In this document: one piece after another, positions 63,908-64,000 of the stretch | Layout: each line of letters opens with the position of its first letter | Numbering within the stretch: the stretch's first letter is position 1 | Source: Promethearchaeota archaeon | GTDB taxonomy: Archaea > Asgardarchaeota > Lokiarchaeia > Sigyniarchaeales > SOKP01 | Direction of reading: 5' to 3' | Assembly: GCA_016839555.1 (NCBI GenBank) | Contig: JAEOUA010000011.1 | Location: 247,905 to 311,904, forward strand | DNA length: 64,000 bases | Program-made: the position numbers and the translations under genes | The notes under the pieces: model-generated | The model's input: the letters and a program-made list of their open reading frames with translations, nothing else | What the model was told of the DNA's origin: nothing | The model's database searches: none

Positions 63908-64000
63908 ATGACAGAAACCAAGCCAAAACCCAAATGGGATGAATTTGCTGAGAAGGGCAAGAGGGATGCAGCTTTAAGAGAAAAATTGGACGTTTTAGTG
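63908..64000 (+). CDS. Partial gene leaving the window
   Basis: The first 31 codons from ATG at 63908 (MTETKPKPKWDEF, then a Lys/Arg/Glu-rich helix). Divergent from the giant gene, 61 bases apart. The open frame runs off the end; nothing can be said about the product. Confidence 0.5.
   Translation, partial: MTETKPKPKWDEFAEKGKRDAALREKLDVLV

Noticed and set aside
1..64000. CRISPR arrays, rRNA genes or a replication origin
   Set aside because: No regularly spaced repeats, no rRNA-like conserved blocks, and no cluster of origin-type repeats beside an Orc1/Cdc6 gene were seen.

Overview
The window is AT-rich archaeal DNA, most likely from an Asgard archaeon of a Lokiarchaeia-like lineage (the lineage is an inference from gene content). 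Support comes from an ESCRT locus (ESCRT-III, a Vps4-type AAA ATPase with an MIT domain, Vps25 and Vps22 of ESCRT-II), a TFIIB-like transcription factor, a tRNA-Gly with a canonical anticodon-loop intron, an N-terminal domain plus leucine-rich-repeat protein of a type I associate with Lokiarchaeia, and many small zinc-ribbon proteins. There are no bacterial-type operons, rRNA genes or CRISPR arrays.

Layout. 0-8.3 kb: a nickel theme, with a NikR-like regulator, LarC and LarB (nickel-pincer cofactor synthesis), plus an alpha/beta hydrolase, a phosphatase-like protein and small membrane or unknown proteins. 8.3-20.7 kb: ordinary metabolism, with a GH20 hexosaminidase (9 bp from larB), phosphoglycerate kinase, a membrane-anchored dTMP-kinase-like protein, a glycosyltransferase-sulfotransferase fusion, a second sulfotransferase, Hpt, tRNA-Val and an enoyl-CoA hydratase. 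A methyltransferase pseudogene lies at 11.1 kb. 20.9-26.4 kb: intron-containing tRNA-Gly, a PfkB kinase, a zinc-ribbon membrane protein, then ESCRT-III / Vps4 / Vps25. 26.4-39.7 kb: about 13 kb of accessory DNA between Vps25 and Vps22. It holds an array of tiny zinc-binding proteins, an orphan response regulator, two AbrB-like regulators, a divergent TFIIB-like factor in an operon behind paired palindromes, a zincin-type metalloprotease whose 3' end runs into a 1090-residue nuclease-tailed giant gene, and a 330-residue zinc-ribbon partner. 39.8-46.1 kb: Vps22, a NIP7-like PUA protein, an NSUN-type methyltransferase, a CYTH protein with a decayed duplicate, a sugar nucleotidyltransferase and an MBL hydrolase. 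46.2-59.4 kb: alpha-glucan phosphorylase, a LuxE-like adenylating enzyme, three tandem radical-SAM proteins, a TspO-like protein and a 1136-residue GH13 enzyme. 59.5-64 kb: an LRR protein convergent with a second, 969-residue giant protein that resembles the first in layout, then the start of a divergent gene that leaves the window.

How the genes work together. ESCRT-III, Vps4, Vps25 and Vps22 form a membrane-remodelling set: the ESCRT-III tail has a MIM1-like helix that would dock on the Vps4 MIT domain. LarB and LarC would act with LarE (not in the window) to make the nickel-pincer cofactor, plausibly tied to nickel status through NikR. Glucan phosphorylase and the GH13 enzyme point to storage-polysaccharide turnover feeding glycolysis (Pgk).

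The most interesting part is the insertion that splits the ESCRT locus. It contains no recognisable integrase, transposase, replicase or capsid gene, carries its own transcription machinery, and ends in a visibly more G+C-rich module coding for a giant protein with an alpha-helical, low-complexity N-terminus and a zinc-finger/PD-(D/E)XK-like C-terminus. The related giant at 60.9-63.8 kb sits in a second G+C-richer patch. I read these as members of an undescribed toxin-like or mobile-element-borne family; this is inference and needs structure-based searches.
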